Shown piece by piece: positions 46,195 to 57,510 of a stretch of 64,000 bases of DNA (position 1 is the stretch's first letter; every line of letters begins with the position of its first letter). The notes below the pieces were generated by a model. It did not search any database, was not told where the DNA came from, and saw only the letters and a program-made list of their open reading frames with translations. A program made the position numbers and the translations under genes. Origin of the DNA: Bubalus kerabau (taxonomy: Eukaryota > Chordata > Mammalia > Artiodactyla > Bovidae); NCBI RefSeq assembly GCF_029407905.1, contig NC_073629.1, positions 50,390,801-50,454,800 on the forward strand, given 5' to 3'.

Positions 46195-46545
46195 CATGCC
46201 CACCAATCCCCAAACCAATAAGCCACAATTTAATGAAAGCCTAAAGTTGGCTCAACACTAGTCAGATTTCAAATATAACTTGTACAGAGTTAGCAAGTAT
46301 TAGCAAGTTTCAAAGATGTTTAAAGTTCGTTTCTTTCATCATAGAGTATTTCCTCCGGGATTTTGGATGTTTCTTTGAAGAAGGTAGCCAACACATCACA
46401 GAGAATATAAAATGATATATAGAAATAGCTAAAACTAGAAACTAATAAGCACAGTATCTTTGCTAGAAACTCTTAGAATCCTTGTCCCAATAGTCTTGTA
46501 TTTTCTAAGTAAATCATGCAAAAAAAGTAATTTATTTGTATGACA
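46195..46545. other. Intergenic, no gene seen
   Basis: AT-rich sequence, nothing assigned. Confidence 0.45.
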
Positions 46546-46790
46546 TAACATTTATTGAGCTACACATGCTAAGATATTATGCTAAGAATTTTATATATAT
46601 TCTATCATTTGCATAACAACTGTATGAGTTGGGTGCTAGGATTACCCCCACCCCATTTTATAGATGAGAAAACGGAGGCTTCAAGAGAGTAAAAAGCTTA
46701 CCCAAACACATGCTTCTGGCAAGTGTCGGAGCAAATGTTTGAACTAAGGTCATCTGATGCAGCTTTCCTGCTCTCCTAACCATTCCTGTA
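46546..46790 (-). mobile_element. MIR SINE
   Basis: Reverse MIR, near full length: aacatttattgagctacaca, ccattttatagatgagaaaa, cggaggcttcaagagagtaa. Confidence 0.7.
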
Positions 46791-47937
46791 TATGCTTCTC
46801 TGGTTAGCAGTGTCTATCATTCATGTATCAATGAATATCATCCTCAGAAATGCACATCAAAATTTAGTTTTTCCCTGTTTTTAACCTTCCTAGAACTGTT
46901 CTATTATATTTTCATGTAATAATTTTAAAATATGTATATCATACTCATGAGTGTGATTTTGTGGGTATAATTGCAAACTAAAGCTAGCACTTTGCCCAAA
47001 TGTATAAACATTTGTATCAATGTATACTTAAAAATTATAGAGTGATATTTGTTTGCTAGAGATGGGAAGAAATGTATATTACATCTTAAAATAGTAGTAC
47101 ATTTTTCCCATAGTAGTAACACATTTTAAATGAAATTATAAGAACAGAAATGGTATCAGTTAGGGTTCAGTTGGGATAAATAGAAACTACTCTGTTAAAG
47201 CAGAAGATAATATTTAATTCAGGAAATAATTGAAGGTTGGACAAACAAGCTCTGGACCAGGTCTCTAGAAATAATGTCCACTGTGACACTGTTTAACTTG
47301 TCCCTTCAGGAGAACTTCTCCTAGGACACAATAAGAAGGATGAGCAACCAGGAGGTTGCCATGAAATCATCATTGCTGCAATCCAGGGATCAGAAAGTGG
47401 TTCTAACTGCCTCCGTGACATCTGCAAAGCAGGGGTAGGACTTCAGACCACGGCTGCAGCAAAATTCAACAGTTGACGATGCAGGAAGATGCCCTCCATT
47501 GAACTTCTACTTTGAAATCCAAACCTAGTACATGGAATTTATGTAATCTAATTTGTACCTAGAATAAGGGCTTGTAAGGGATTCTGAGAATTAGTGAAAG
47601 AGCCTGCAGGCTGTATCATACAGGAAAGCACCCTAGAAGGAATTTAGGGATTGAGTGGCAGTTTAAGATTTTCACCACAAACACACTATGAAATAAGGTA
47701 ACACTGAATTCCTATAGCTGTGAGGTACTGTGGTCTGTGTCCCATGGGCAAACCGCCAACTCAGTAACTGGATGGCACTTCCCAATGCTTTATGAAGAGG
47801 TATGCAGTGTTATCTAACACACTCCATTGGAAATGCTACAGAAACAGGAACCAAGAGACAAGAAACCTGACTTGTGGATTTTTTTTTAACTGTCTACATC
47901 ATTTCTTGTTAAAAGCTTGTTTGTCTCAAGAAGTTGT
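46791..47937. other. Intergenic, no gene seen
   Basis: 1.1 kb. The 47150-47470 part may be an old LTR or DNA transposon but I cannot place it. No supported gene. Confidence 0.4.
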
Positions 47938-47939
47938 TG

Positions 47940-50042
47940 TTGTTCAGTCGCTCAGTCATGTCCAACTCTTTGAACACCATGGACTGCAGGACTCCAGGCT
48001 TCCCTGTCCTTCACCATCTCCCGGAGCTTGCTCAAACTCATGTCCCTTGAGTCGGTGATGCCATCCAACCATCTCATCCTCTGTCAACCCCTTCTCTTCC
48101 TACCTTCAATCTTTCCCAGCATCAGGGTCTTTTCTAATGATTCGGCTGTTCGTTTCAGGTGGCCAAAGTATTGAAGCTTCAGCTTTTCAGCATCAGTCCT
48201 TCCAATGAATATTCATGATTGATTTCCTTTAGGATTGACTGATTTGATCTCCTTGCTGTCCAAGGGACTCTCAAGAGACTTCTCCAATATCACAGTTCAA
48301 AAGCATCATTTCTTCAGTGTTCAGTCTTCTTTATGGTCTCTCACATCCATACATGACTACTGGAAAAACCATAGCCTTGACTAGATGGACCTTCGTTGGC
48401 AAAGTAATGTCTCTGCTTTTTAATACACTGTCTAGGTTTGTCATAGCTTTTCCTCCAAGGAGCAATCATCTTTTGATTTCATGTTTGCAGTCACCGTCTG
48501 CAGTGATTTTGGAGCCCAAGGAAAAAAATCTGTCATTATTTCCATTGTTTCCCCATCTATTTGCCATGAAGTGATGGGACCAGGTGTCATGATCTTCATT
48601 TTTTGAATGTTGACTTTTAAGCCAGCTTTTCCCTCTCTTCTTTCACCTTCATCAGGAGGCTCTTTCATTCCTTTTTGCTTTCTGCCGTAAGGGTGGTGTC
48701 ATCTGCATATCTGAGGTTATTGATATTTCTCCCAGCACTCTGGATTCCAGCTTGTGCTTCATCCAGCCTGGCATGTCTCATGACGGACTCTGCACAGAAG
48801 TTAAGTAAGCAGGGTGACAATATACAGCCTTGACGTTCTCCTTTCCCAATTTGGAACCAGTCCGTAGTTCCATGTCCAGTTCTAACTGTTGCTTCTTGAC
48901 CTGCATACAGATTTCTCAGGAGCCAGGTAAGGTGGTCTGGTATTCCCATCTCTTTAAGAATTTTCCACAGCTTGTTGTGATCCGCACAGTCAAACACTTT
49001 AGCATAGCCAATGAAGCGGAAGTAGATGTTTTTCTGGAATTCCCTTGATTTTTCTATGATCCAGCAGATGTTGACAATTTGATCTCTGATGGCTTCCCTT
49101 GTGGCTCAGCTGGTAAAGAATCTGCCTGCAATTTGGGAGACCTGGGTTCAATCCTTGGGTTGGGACGATCCCCTGGAGAAGGGAAAGGTTACCCACTCCA
49201 GTATTCTGGCCTGAAGAATTCCATGGACAGTCCATGGAGTTGCAAAGAGTCGGACACGACTGAATGACTTTCACTTTTCATTTCCTCTGCCTTTTCTAAA
49301 TCCATCTTGAACATATGGAAGTTCTTGGTTCATGTACTATTGAGGCCTGGCTTGGAGAATTTTGAGCATTACTTTGCTAGCGTGTGAGATTAGTGCAATT
49401 GTGTGGTAACTTGAATGTTTTTTGGCATTGCTTTTCTTTGGAATTGGAATGAAAACTGACCTTTTCCAGTCTTGTGGCCACTGCTGAGTTTTCCATATTT
49501 GCTGGCATACTGAGTGCAGCACTTCAACAGCATCATCTTTTAGGATTTTAAATAGCTCAGCTGGAATTCTATCACCTCCACTAGCTTTGTTCGTAGTGAT
49601 GCTTCCTAAGGCCCACTTGAGTTCACACTCCAAGATGTCTGGCTCTAGGTGAGTGATTACACCATTGTGGTTTTCTGAGTCATTAAGATCTTTTTTTGTA
49701 TAGTTCTTCTGTGTATTCTTGCCACCTCTTCTTAATATCTTGTGCTTCTGTTAGGTCCATACCATTTCTATCCTTTATTGTGCCCATCTTTGCATGAAAT
49801 GTTCCCTTAGTATCTCTAATTTTCTTGAAGAGATCTCTAGACTTTCCCATTCTATTGTTTTCCTCTATTTCTTTGCATTGTTCACTAAAAAGGCTTTCTT
49901 ATCTCTCCTTTCTATTCTTTGGAACTCTGCATTCAGATGTGTTTATCTTTCCTTTTCTCCTTTGCCTTTCACTTCTCTTCTTTTCTCAGCTATTTGTAAG
50001 GCCTCCTCAGACAGCCATTTTGCCTTTCTTTTTCTTGGGGTG
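47940..50042 (-). mobile_element. BovB LINE, about 1.9 kb, split by a SINE
   Basis: Reverse copy covering the same span as the 39.5 kb element. From the 3' end (ttgttcagtcgctcagtcat) it runs through the RT to the 5' truncation point at tttttcttgggg near 50040. The minus strand reads FDCADHNKLWKILKEMGIPD, GCILSPCLLNFCAE, NINNLRYADDT and ITTNKASGGDRIPAELFKIL. Frameshifts and stops break the frame. A Bov-tA at 49091-49280 interrupts it. Confidence 0.92.
49091..49280 (+). mobile_element. Bov-tA SINE nested in BovB
   Basis: Forward copy: ggcttcccttgtggctcagc, gcaatttgggagacctgggt, cgatcccctggagaagggaa, ending gactgaatgactttcacttt. It splits the BovB text between atttgatctctgat and tttcctctgcc, so it is younger than that BovB. 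Confidence 0.9.
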
Positions 50043-50049
50043 CAAAATT

Positions 50050-50580
50050 GTATGGAGTATGATTACAGTATATCATAAAACAACAAAAATCTTAAAAGTC
50101 TTCTTTATAATCAAGGAATAATGGGATACCATTTATTACTCAATTGGCAAAAACTGAAAAGACTGATAATATGTAGTATTGAGAATTGTGGGAGGAAATG
50201 AGTAGTCTTATGCAATTTAGATTTGAGTATAAATTGGTTCAGTGGTAGCTATTAAAGTAGAAAATATGCACACCTTCAGGACAACAATACAACACTTAGT
50301 TATCCTACAGGAAAAACATTCCCTGATATATAAAGAGGCAAGTACCAAGAATGCTTATGGCCACATTGTTTATTCTAGAAAAAACCTGAAAACAACCTAC
50401 CTGGTCATCAATACTGAGAATAAATAAATTATAGTATATTTATATAATACTAGGTTTCTAAATATACATGAAATAGGAATCTATGTATTGACCTACATAC
50501 ATATATATGTATATATAATTAAATTATACATGTAATATATAATTAAATTTAAAATAAATTGCATAAAAATAAGTGTATTC
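50050..50580 (+). mobile_element. Ancient L1/HAL1-type remnant
   Basis: AT-rich LINE-like text: ataccatttattactcaatt, ggcaaaaactgaaaagactg, gcttatggccacattgttta, acctacctggtcatcaatac. Low-complexity TATATA follows to about 50540. Confidence 0.5.
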
Positions 50581-50615
50581 ACATTTATGTTAAACACACA
50601 AAAACACATATATAA

Positions 50616-50842
50616 CTAACATTTATTGAACATATTTCAGACACTATTCTAAGAGATTTATGGGTTTTGACTCATTTAAATTCTCATAGCACCAACATGA
50701 GCAAGAATATGATAATTATGCCCATTTTACAGAAGAAGAAATCAAGATACAGAATCTTAAGTCACTTGGCCAAGGGCAAATGGCCACTAAGAGGTGGAAC
50801 TGAGATTCCGACCCAGAAAGTCTTGCTCTAGAGTCCATGTCT
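50616..50842 (-). mobile_element. MIR SINE
   Basis: Reverse MIR: aacatttattgaacatattt, tgcccattttacagaagaag, gtcacttggccaagggcaaa, ttgctctagagtccatg. Confidence 0.72.
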
Positions 50843-51932
50843 TAAAAAAGGAAGAGATAGGACAGGAAGCTAAACCTAGGTCTGAATGACTCCAAAGCCC
50901 AGAATTTCATTTAAACTTCATTTTTAGATAACATCATGCTTGGATTTTCCAGAAGATGGTTGGTCATTTTACCATAGTGGTCTGTGGGTGTTGTGTCTTA
51001 TTCAGGGTGAAATATTGGAATTTCAGGAGCCTGCTGTCCAGAATTCTTGCCAAGTTGTCTGGTATCCGGAGAATGGGTCTGACCTGCTTTATGGAGGTGA
51101 GCCAGGCCTACCTGAAAACCAGAAGGACTCTCAGCAAAGTGCTGCCTTCTGACCTTCTGAAAAATAACTCTACACAGCCTTATTAAAAATCTGCTCACTC
51201 TTCTTGGTAGAAGTAACTCAACCCTGGATATCCTCTTCCCAGTAATGGAAAAATATGACAGTTGAAGCTATAATGGTGCAATACACGTGCACAGGACTTG
51301 GGCTTAACAATGAATAGATTGTAGGCATTGTTATAAAGATTGCCAATCTCCCTTACACTTCATCACAATCTCCTTTTATTTTTTTCTTAGCTTTAAATAT
51401 TATTTGAAATCATTTTAAAGTCTTATTTTGTATATCTATGTACTAAAATTAAGGAACATCCCTATCTTGAAGAGCCAGTCCAAATCCCTTAGAAAAGTTC
51501 TTAGATGACACATGAAGTATTCAATAAGATTTCCTGAATTATTAAATAAATGCTATTTATGCCATTTATTTTCCTGGAATGTTGTGGTCCTGTGTGTGCT
51601 AAGGCCTGTGAATGACTGATTCTACTTTCCTTTTTCTAATAGGCACAACCCACTTGAAATCACCCTGCCTGCCTGCTCTTAGAAAGGGCTGCTTTCCCCT
51701 CCTTTGCCTGGACTCCATAGCAGCATTCTGGGGCAGGGGAAAATGAGGCCAGGGTTGGAGGATGGGGAAGAAGGGATTGTTAGGGCCTTTTGTTTCCCCT
51801 AAGTTCCAGATGCTACAGTAATAGTTTAGCATCAACAGAATGAAGATGATTCATCTAGATGATTGTGACCTCAGAGAATAACCAATATGCAAATACTCAA
51901 CCCAGGTCTGAAACAAATCATCAGAAATGGCA
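50843..51932. other. Intergenic, no gene seen
   Basis: 1.1 kb, no supported gene or repeat. Confidence 0.5.
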
Positions 51933-51966
51933 TTCATTCATTCATTCATTCACTCATTCATTCAGC
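51933..51966 (+). repeat. (CATT)n microsatellite with MIR/L2-like flank
   Basis: About eight CATT units (cattcattcattcattcatt), followed by cagcaaatatttattgagct, which is an L2/MIR-type tail. Simple repeats of this kind often grow from such tails. Confidence 0.85.
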
Positions 51967-52208
51967 AAATATTTATTGAGCTACCACATGCCAGACACTT
52001 GATTTGTACTAACAGGAATACTGTCTACATGAGCAAATAGATCACTCCTTAGGATCCCCAATCTATAATTCCCAATCTGCTAAGTAATAGATAATTATCA
52101 CAAACTGACTTCAGCCCACTACACACACTCAAAAACTGGATGTGATACATGAGAGGCAGATGGTGTTAGGATTTCATCAGTTTTTCTGTGCTCTTATCAA
52201 TATGGATA

Positions 52209-52431
52209 AGGCTTCCCTGGTGGCTTGGATGGTAAAGAATCTGCCTGCAATGCAGGAGACCCAGGTTCAATCTCTGGGTCAGGAAAATCCCCTGGAGAAG
52301 GAAATGGCAACTCACTCCAGTATTCTTGCCTAGAGAATCCCTTGGACAGAGGAGCCTGGTGGGATACAGTCCACGGGGTCACAAAGAGTTGGACACAACA
52401 GATCGACTAACACTTTCACTTTTTTTCACTT
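52209..52431 (+). mobile_element. Bov-tA SINE with target-site duplication
   Basis: Forward copy: aggcttccctggtggcttgg, ctgcctgcaatgcaggagac, aaatcccctggagaaggaaa, ending gatcgactaacactttcact. Flanks atcaatatgga (52197-52207) and atcgatatgga (52433-52443). Confidence 0.92.
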
Positions 52432-52609
52432 TATCGATATGGAAAAATAACATTAAAGGCTAATTGATACGTTTCAGTTCTCTCACTTTTCTCTGAGCCC
52501 CATTTTCTCTTTTGCTTACTTTAAGTAAATCTTATCAGTTTTTCTAACCCCACCACGGCAACCTGATTTCTCTCCAATAACTAGGGCAAATGAAGGCAAA
52601 TCTATTTGT

Positions 52610-52744
52610 GTTTTTTTTTGGTTGGTTGGTTGGTTTTTGTTTTTGCCTGCACCATGGGCATATGGTTCCCCTATCAGGGATTGAACCCATGTCCCTTGCA
52701 TTGGAAACTCGGAGTCTTAATCATTGAACAACCAGGAAAGTCCC
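52610..52744 (-). mobile_element. CHR-type SINE fragment with (TTGG)n
   Basis: ggttggttggttggtttttg simple repeat, then cagggattgaacccatgtcc, cattggaaactcggagtctt and the head gaacaaccaggaaagtccc in reverse. Confidence 0.75.
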
Positions 52745-52972
52745 ACATCTAATCTGTTTCAATGCATCTTCACAGCCTTCATTCACTGTGGGCCAGGTTT
52801 TCACTAACCAACGTCTAGATGACTACCAGAGTCTTTGCACTGGTCTCTTGGCATTGAAACATTCCCACTACAACTTTATATACCACTTGTAGACTTATAA
52901 TATTTGTACCCCTTCTTTATAGTAACAGCCACAGCAGAATTTTACATTTACTTGTAATTATATGACTAAAGT

Positions 52973-53244
52973 CAGAGAAGGCAATGGCAACCCACTCCAG
53001 TACTCTTGCCTGGAAAATCTCATGGATGGAGGAGCCTGGTAGGCTGCAGTCCATGGGGTTGCTAAGAGTCGGGTGACCTCACTTTCACTTTTCACTTTCA
53101 TGCATTGGAGAAGGAAATGGCAACCCACTCCAGTGTTCTTACCTGGAAAATCCCAGGGATGGGGGAGCCTGGTGGGCTGCCGTCTATGGGGTCGCACAGA
53201 GTCACACACGACTGAAGCGACTTAGCAGGAGCAGCAGCAACAGC
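52973..53244 (-). mobile_element. Bov-A2 SINE with 13-bp exact target-site duplication
   Basis: Reverse dimer: gagaaggcaatggcaaccca, the linker cacttttcactttcatgcat, and the CTG head as gcaggagcagcagcaacagc. Flanked by exact atatgactaaagt at 52960-52972 and 53245-53257. Confidence 0.94.
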
Positions 53245-53294
53245 ATATGACTAAAGTGGCGTCCTCTACTGGATTGTAAATTATGTGGGGACAA

Positions 53295-53395
53295 GGATAA
53301 AGTCACACTTTGCTCACCTTAAATCTGTAGTGCCTAGTCCAGCATCTGACAAGTATTAGACATGTAAGAAATATCTGTTGAGTAAATTAATATTA
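53295..53395 (+). mobile_element. L2 3' tail
   Basis: Text tgtagtgcctagtccagcat and atatctgttgagtaaatta matches the L2 end. Confidence 0.5.
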
Positions 53396-53735
53396 CTTTA
53401 AATATAGATTTTTTTTCTTACTTCCTGGAGTCAAGACTTTGTTTTACTCAAGGTCAAAGTCTTCCTAACCCAAATCCAAAAACTCCAGGTTGATGATAAT
53501 GGTCTTCCATTAATCACATTCTCACTTCCTTCACCTTTAAGGGGTACTCCTGCTCAAGGCAGGCGCCTCTATTTCCTATTCTCAAAAAAATGCTGTGGGT
53601 GTTTCCGCTCCTCTGTACTTAACTCATGTTCTTTCTATTCCAAGCCACTGGTCTGTTCTTCCAAATTGTGTGAGAGTGACAGTCGTATTATTTCCAAACA
53701 ATCTGGGTTTCAGAAATACCCTAGAGAAATCTTTT

Positions 53736-54036
53736 TATATTTTGTTATATTTATTTTGGGGTATGCTGGGTCTTCATTGCTGCGTGGGCTTTTCTTTAGT
53801 TCCAGTGCATGGGCTTCTCATTTCGGTGGCTTCTCTTTTTGCTAAGCATGGGCTTAAGGGCACACAGGGAGGTTCAGTAGTTGCGGCTCCTGGGTTCTAG
53901 AGCACAGGCTCAGTAGTTGTGCTACACCTGCTTAGTTGCTTTGTGGCATGCGCAACCTTCCTGAATGAGGGATCAAACCTATGTCTCCTGCATTGGCTGG
54001 CAGATTCTTTACCACTGAGCCACCAGGGAAGTCCAA
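53736..54036 (-). mobile_element. CHR-type SINE
   Basis: Reverse, long form: atgctgggtcttcattgctg, gtagttgcggctcctgggtt, cagtagttgtgctacacctg, tgcattggctggcagattct, ending gagccaccagggaagtcc. Confidence 0.85.
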
Positions 54037-55037
54037 GAAATCCTTTTAAAAACCTTCACTTCTAAAGTGGCCATGACCAAGTTAGTTACTCCTGAATGTG
54101 GTAACATTAATTTGGAGAATTAAAACAAAAGTTAAGAATTTACATCAGTTTCAACTGATTAAGCATAAAATGTACCAAGTGGTCCCTTAATAAGATGAAA
54201 TAAATTTAATTTTCATATTTTGCTTGTTCTTACATAAAACAAAAATGGACTATGAATTAAAAATGTAATCACTTCCTGCAACAATTTATTTATGAGACCA
54301 TTTTTGCTGTCTGCTTTAACATAAACATTTACAGCTCATGAGCCTCTATTGGGCTTCCAACAACACATTATAATTTTTAAAAGTGTTCTGTGATCAAATA
54401 TGGTGAGGAAACTCTCACATGTAGTGTAGTTTATTTCAAGCTAAGTGAGGAGAGTAGTTTTTAAAGGAGAGCCTGGACAGTAGTTATCAGATCCTAGAAA
54501 GGTCAAGAAGAATGAAAAAAGGGCAGTCAATATTAGTGACTCTTTATACTTACACACATTTGCAGAATTTGAAAGTATCTAAAACTGAAATTTATACCAT
54601 TTCCAAAGATGAATGTGTCAGCATTTTTTCCTCTTCCATAGAAGGAGTGGGGTGGGGGGGGTGCGGCAGTGGAACTCATTCAAAATATATACAGCAAAAT
54701 ACTTCTGATTTTGTATTCCCTGTTTTTGTCAACAAATAAATTTAGAAGATTAAGCTTTTTTTTCTTCCAAAATTATGATGCCAGGGCAAAGGTATCATTC
54801 AGTATAATATACAGTAAAATAAAGCTGTACAAGCACAGAAAGCATATAAATCATGCTCATACACATTTAAGAATTAAAATTACCTCAATAAATACGTTTT
54901 ATGTAGCATAAATTGTAGTATGGAAGAGTAAGGAGTTTGAAAATGAAGGATCTAGGTTTTGGTGGAGGCCCCAAAACTTAGTATTACCTAAGATTTTCAA
55001 CAAATCACCTATCTGAGTTGCTGTGAAGAGTAAAGTT
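54037..55037. other. Intergenic, no gene seen
   Basis: 1 kb of AT-rich sequence with a G-rich spot (gtggggtggggggggtgcgg) at 54648-54667. Nothing coding is supported. Confidence 0.5.
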
Positions 55038-55238
55038 TGGTGGTGGTTTAGTCACTAGGTCTTATCTGACTCTGTGCGACCCCATGGACTGTAGCCTGCC
55101 AGGCTCCTCTGTCCATGGGATCCTCCAGGCAAGAATACTGGAGTGGGTTGCCATTTCCTTCTCTAGGAGATCCAGGGATTGAACCCAAGTCTCCTGCATT
55201 GCAGGCAGACTCTACCCACTGAGCTACAAGGGAAGCCC
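55038..55238 (-). mobile_element. Bov-tA SINE
   Basis: Reverse copy: ggtttagtcactaggtctta, gaccccatggactgtagcct, gggattgaacccaagtctcc, ending gagctacaagggaagccca. Confidence 0.9.
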
Positions 55239-55255
55239 AAAGGGGTTTACACATG

Positions 55256-55378
55256 TGAATTTTTGTTTTGGCCATGCCCCATGGCCAACAAGATCTTAGT
55301 TCCTCCACCAGGGATTGAACCTGTTTCCCCGCAGTGAAAGTGCCAAGTCCTAACCAGCGGACCACCCAGGAATTCCCT
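55256..55378 (-). mobile_element. CHR-type SINE fragment
   Basis: Reverse: gttttggccatgccccatgg, atcttagttcctccaccagg, then the head ccaaccagcgg-like text ggaccacccaggaattccc. Confidence 0.75.
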
Positions 55379-55504
55379 TCTAAGTGTAAATTTTAAAAAC
55401 ATGACAGTGATGTTGCTGTGAAGTACATCATGAACTTGCCAGTGTTGTGAGAAGTGGGTTGTAAGGCGGAAAGAGAAGAATCAGTATTTCTAAGTGACCT
55501 CACC

Positions 55505-55750
55505 TACTGGACATTTACTATACTGAGGGCTGTCATAAGTTCTCTCATTAAGTCCTCACACTTACCCAACGTAGTAGTGTTGTATTAGGTGGAACACTGG
55601 GAACTAGCTATTTCAGTAACTCAAAAATAGTTATCAGCAATATCACAAAGTTTAAACTACCAACCGCAGAAACGGGAGAAAGTGAAACACAGAGACTGAG
55701 TGACTTGTCTAAGTTAAACTAACCAGTACCTGATAAAGTCAGATTTGCAA
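55505..55750 (-). mobile_element. MIR SINE (old)
   Basis: Reverse MIR words: ggacatttactatactgagg, ctctcattaagtcctcacac, ctgagtgacttgtctaagtt. Confidence 0.55.
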
Positions 55751-55888
55751 GCCACACAGGTTTATGTTTTTGCTGTTTAATATATCTGATTACTCTCAAC
55801 AAAAGCAAAAATGTGTCGAGGAAAGCTCAATAAATGTTAAATTCACGGTTCCTACCAAGTCTACTACATATGAAATTTAATAGGAGTA

Positions 55889-56410
55889 AAATGACCAACC
55901 TAGACGGCATATTCAAAAGCAGAGACATTACTTTGCCAACAAAGGTCCATCTAGTCAAAGCTATGGTTTTTCCAGTGATAATGTATGGATGTGAGAGTTG
56001 GACTGTGAAGAAAGCTGAGCACCGAAGAATTGATGCTTTTGAACTGTGGTGTTGGAGAAGACTCTTGAGAGTCCCTTGGACTGCAAGGAGATCCAACCAG
56101 TCCATTCTGAAGGAGATCAGTCCTGGGTGTTCTTTGGAAGGACTGATGCTAAAGCTGAAACTCCAGTACTTTGGCCACCTCATGCGAAGAGTTGACTCAT
56201 TGGAAAAGACTCTGATGCTGGGAGGGATTGGGGGCAGGAGGAGAAGGGGACAACAGAGAATTAGATGGCTGGATAGCATCACACCGACTGGATGGACATG
56301 AGTTTGAGTGAACTTTGGGAGTTGGTGATGGACAGGGAGGCCTGGCGTGCTGGGATTCATGGTGTCGCAAAGAGTCGGACACGACTGAGCAACTGAACTG
56401 AACTGAACTG
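55889..56410 (+). mobile_element. BovB LINE 3' end
   Basis: Forward, 5'-truncated copy: MTNLDGIFKSRDITLPTKVH, FGHLMRRVDSLEKTLMLGG and RRRRGQQRIRWLDSIT are readable in one frame to about 56290. It ends with the (GAACT)n tail. It is the repeat nearest the GCLM promoter. No clear target-site duplication is seen. Confidence 0.92.
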
Positions 56411-56593
56411 AAAGAATCACAAACTCTAAGGGAACAGCCCATATCTTCCCTGATCTCACCAGTTTAAGCAGTCTCTCTCATCTCATTTGGAAACTATGAT
56501 ATTCTTACAGTATTACTCACTGTTTCATATACTTAAATCGTATCTGGAACTACTGTTGAAGAATCTCAAGGGCAGAGATTAAGTCTTACTCTT

Positions 56594-56601
56594 TGACGTC
56601 A
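56594..56601 (+). promoter_or_regulatory. CRE palindrome TGACGTCA
   Basis: Perfect CREB/ATF site, about 790 bp upstream of the GCLM start codon and outside the CpG island. Its use is unknown. Confidence 0.5.
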
Positions 56602-56795
56602 CACACTGGCCAGCAAATAGAGTAAATCAATAGACCTTTAATCAATGGACGTGAAGAAAAATGAGCAGTTTGGGGGAAAGCCCTTAAGAAGGGAAACGAA
56701 CTGCTTCTGAGAATTGAAACCGGCGGGCGTTTCAATGCCTCGGTACTTTCTCTTTTTGAAGCGTTATCTTAGGGCTAACACCAACGTGATAGCCC

Positions 56796-56800
56796 ATTGG
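56796..56800 (-). promoter_or_regulatory. Inverted CCAAT box
   Basis: ATTGG in gcccattggctgg, matching the NF-Y core at the left edge of the CpG island. Confidence 0.5.
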
Positions 56801-57103
56801 CTGGCAAGTGAGGTGGCTAGCGCAGCTGATGGAGGTGGAGCGGGCCGGCGCACCGCCCTCTGGCCGGCAGAGGGAGCCCTGCCGAGCGCTGGGCCCCGCG
56901 CTGGGCCCCGCGCCATGCCGCCCCGCCCCGCGTGCCCCGCGATCTCTCCGCCGCGCGCCCGCCTGCCGCCCGGCGCCACGCCCGCCGCAGGCTGAGGGCC
57001 AGTCACCCGCGGGCCGGCGCCCCGCAGCCCGCTTGCCGCCCCGCCCCGCCCCGCGCCGCCGCGGGACGGGTAACGGTTACGAAGCACTTTCTCCGCCGCA
57101 ATT

Positions 57104-57117
57104 TCTGCTTAGTCATT
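57104..57117 (-). promoter_or_regulatory. GCLM: Antioxidant/electrophile response element of GCLM
   Basis: ttctgcttagtcatt; on the minus strand this is AATGACTAAGCAGAA, holding TGAC-N3-GC (core 57107-57115), the site for NRF2 with small MAF. It contains an AP-1-like TGACTAA. It lies about 270 bp upstream of the start codon and matches the functional human GCLM element as I remember it, in sequence, orientation and position. It ties the gene to oxidative-stress induction. Confidence 0.88.
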
Positions 57118-57384
57118 GTCTTCCAGGAAACGGCTCCTCAGTTGGGAGTCCACTCTACCGCGGCGGCCGCTGTAGGAGAGAGCCGCAGCCATCAGTGCGT
57201 CTTTCCCGGCCGCAGCTCCTCCGCCGCCCGGTCGTCCTTGGGCCCGAGCGCAGGCCGGGGTCCCGCCGCGCGGGGCGAGCAGCCTCGCGCTTTGCTCTCC
57301 GGCCTCGGGCACCGCGTCCTACGGGCGGCCTCCTTCCCCGCCTGCGGCCCCGTCGCCGCCGGGCCCGCTCCGTCGGCTGCTGTC

Positions 57385-57510
57385 ATGGGCACCGACAGCC
57401 GCGCGGCCGGAGCGCTCCTGGCGCGGGCCAGCACCCTGCACCTGCAGACCGGGAACCTGCTGAACTGGGGCCGCCTGCGGAAGAAGTGTCCGTCCACGCA
57501 CAGCGAGGAG
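57385..57510 (+). CDS. GCLM: GCLM coding exon 1
   Basis: 126 nt, 42 codons, phase 0 end at GAG|gtgaga (57511-57516). The N-terminus is very close to human GCLM as remembered; visible differences include Gly at residue 9 and Ser at 16. The exon sits inside the CpG island. Confidence 0.96.

Larger units (their letters stand above)
56550..57384 (+). promoter_or_regulatory. GCLM: GCLM promoter region and CpG island (island about 56780-57640)
   Basis: Base composition switches abruptly from AT-rich to very GC- and CpG-rich near 56780, with GC boxes (ccgccccgccccgcgccgcc near 57038-57060), continuing through exon 1 into the start of intron 1. There is no TATA box in the GC-rich part. The transcription start is not fixed by sequence; it should lie between about 57120 and 57380. 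Separate elements are listed below. Confidence 0.85.
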
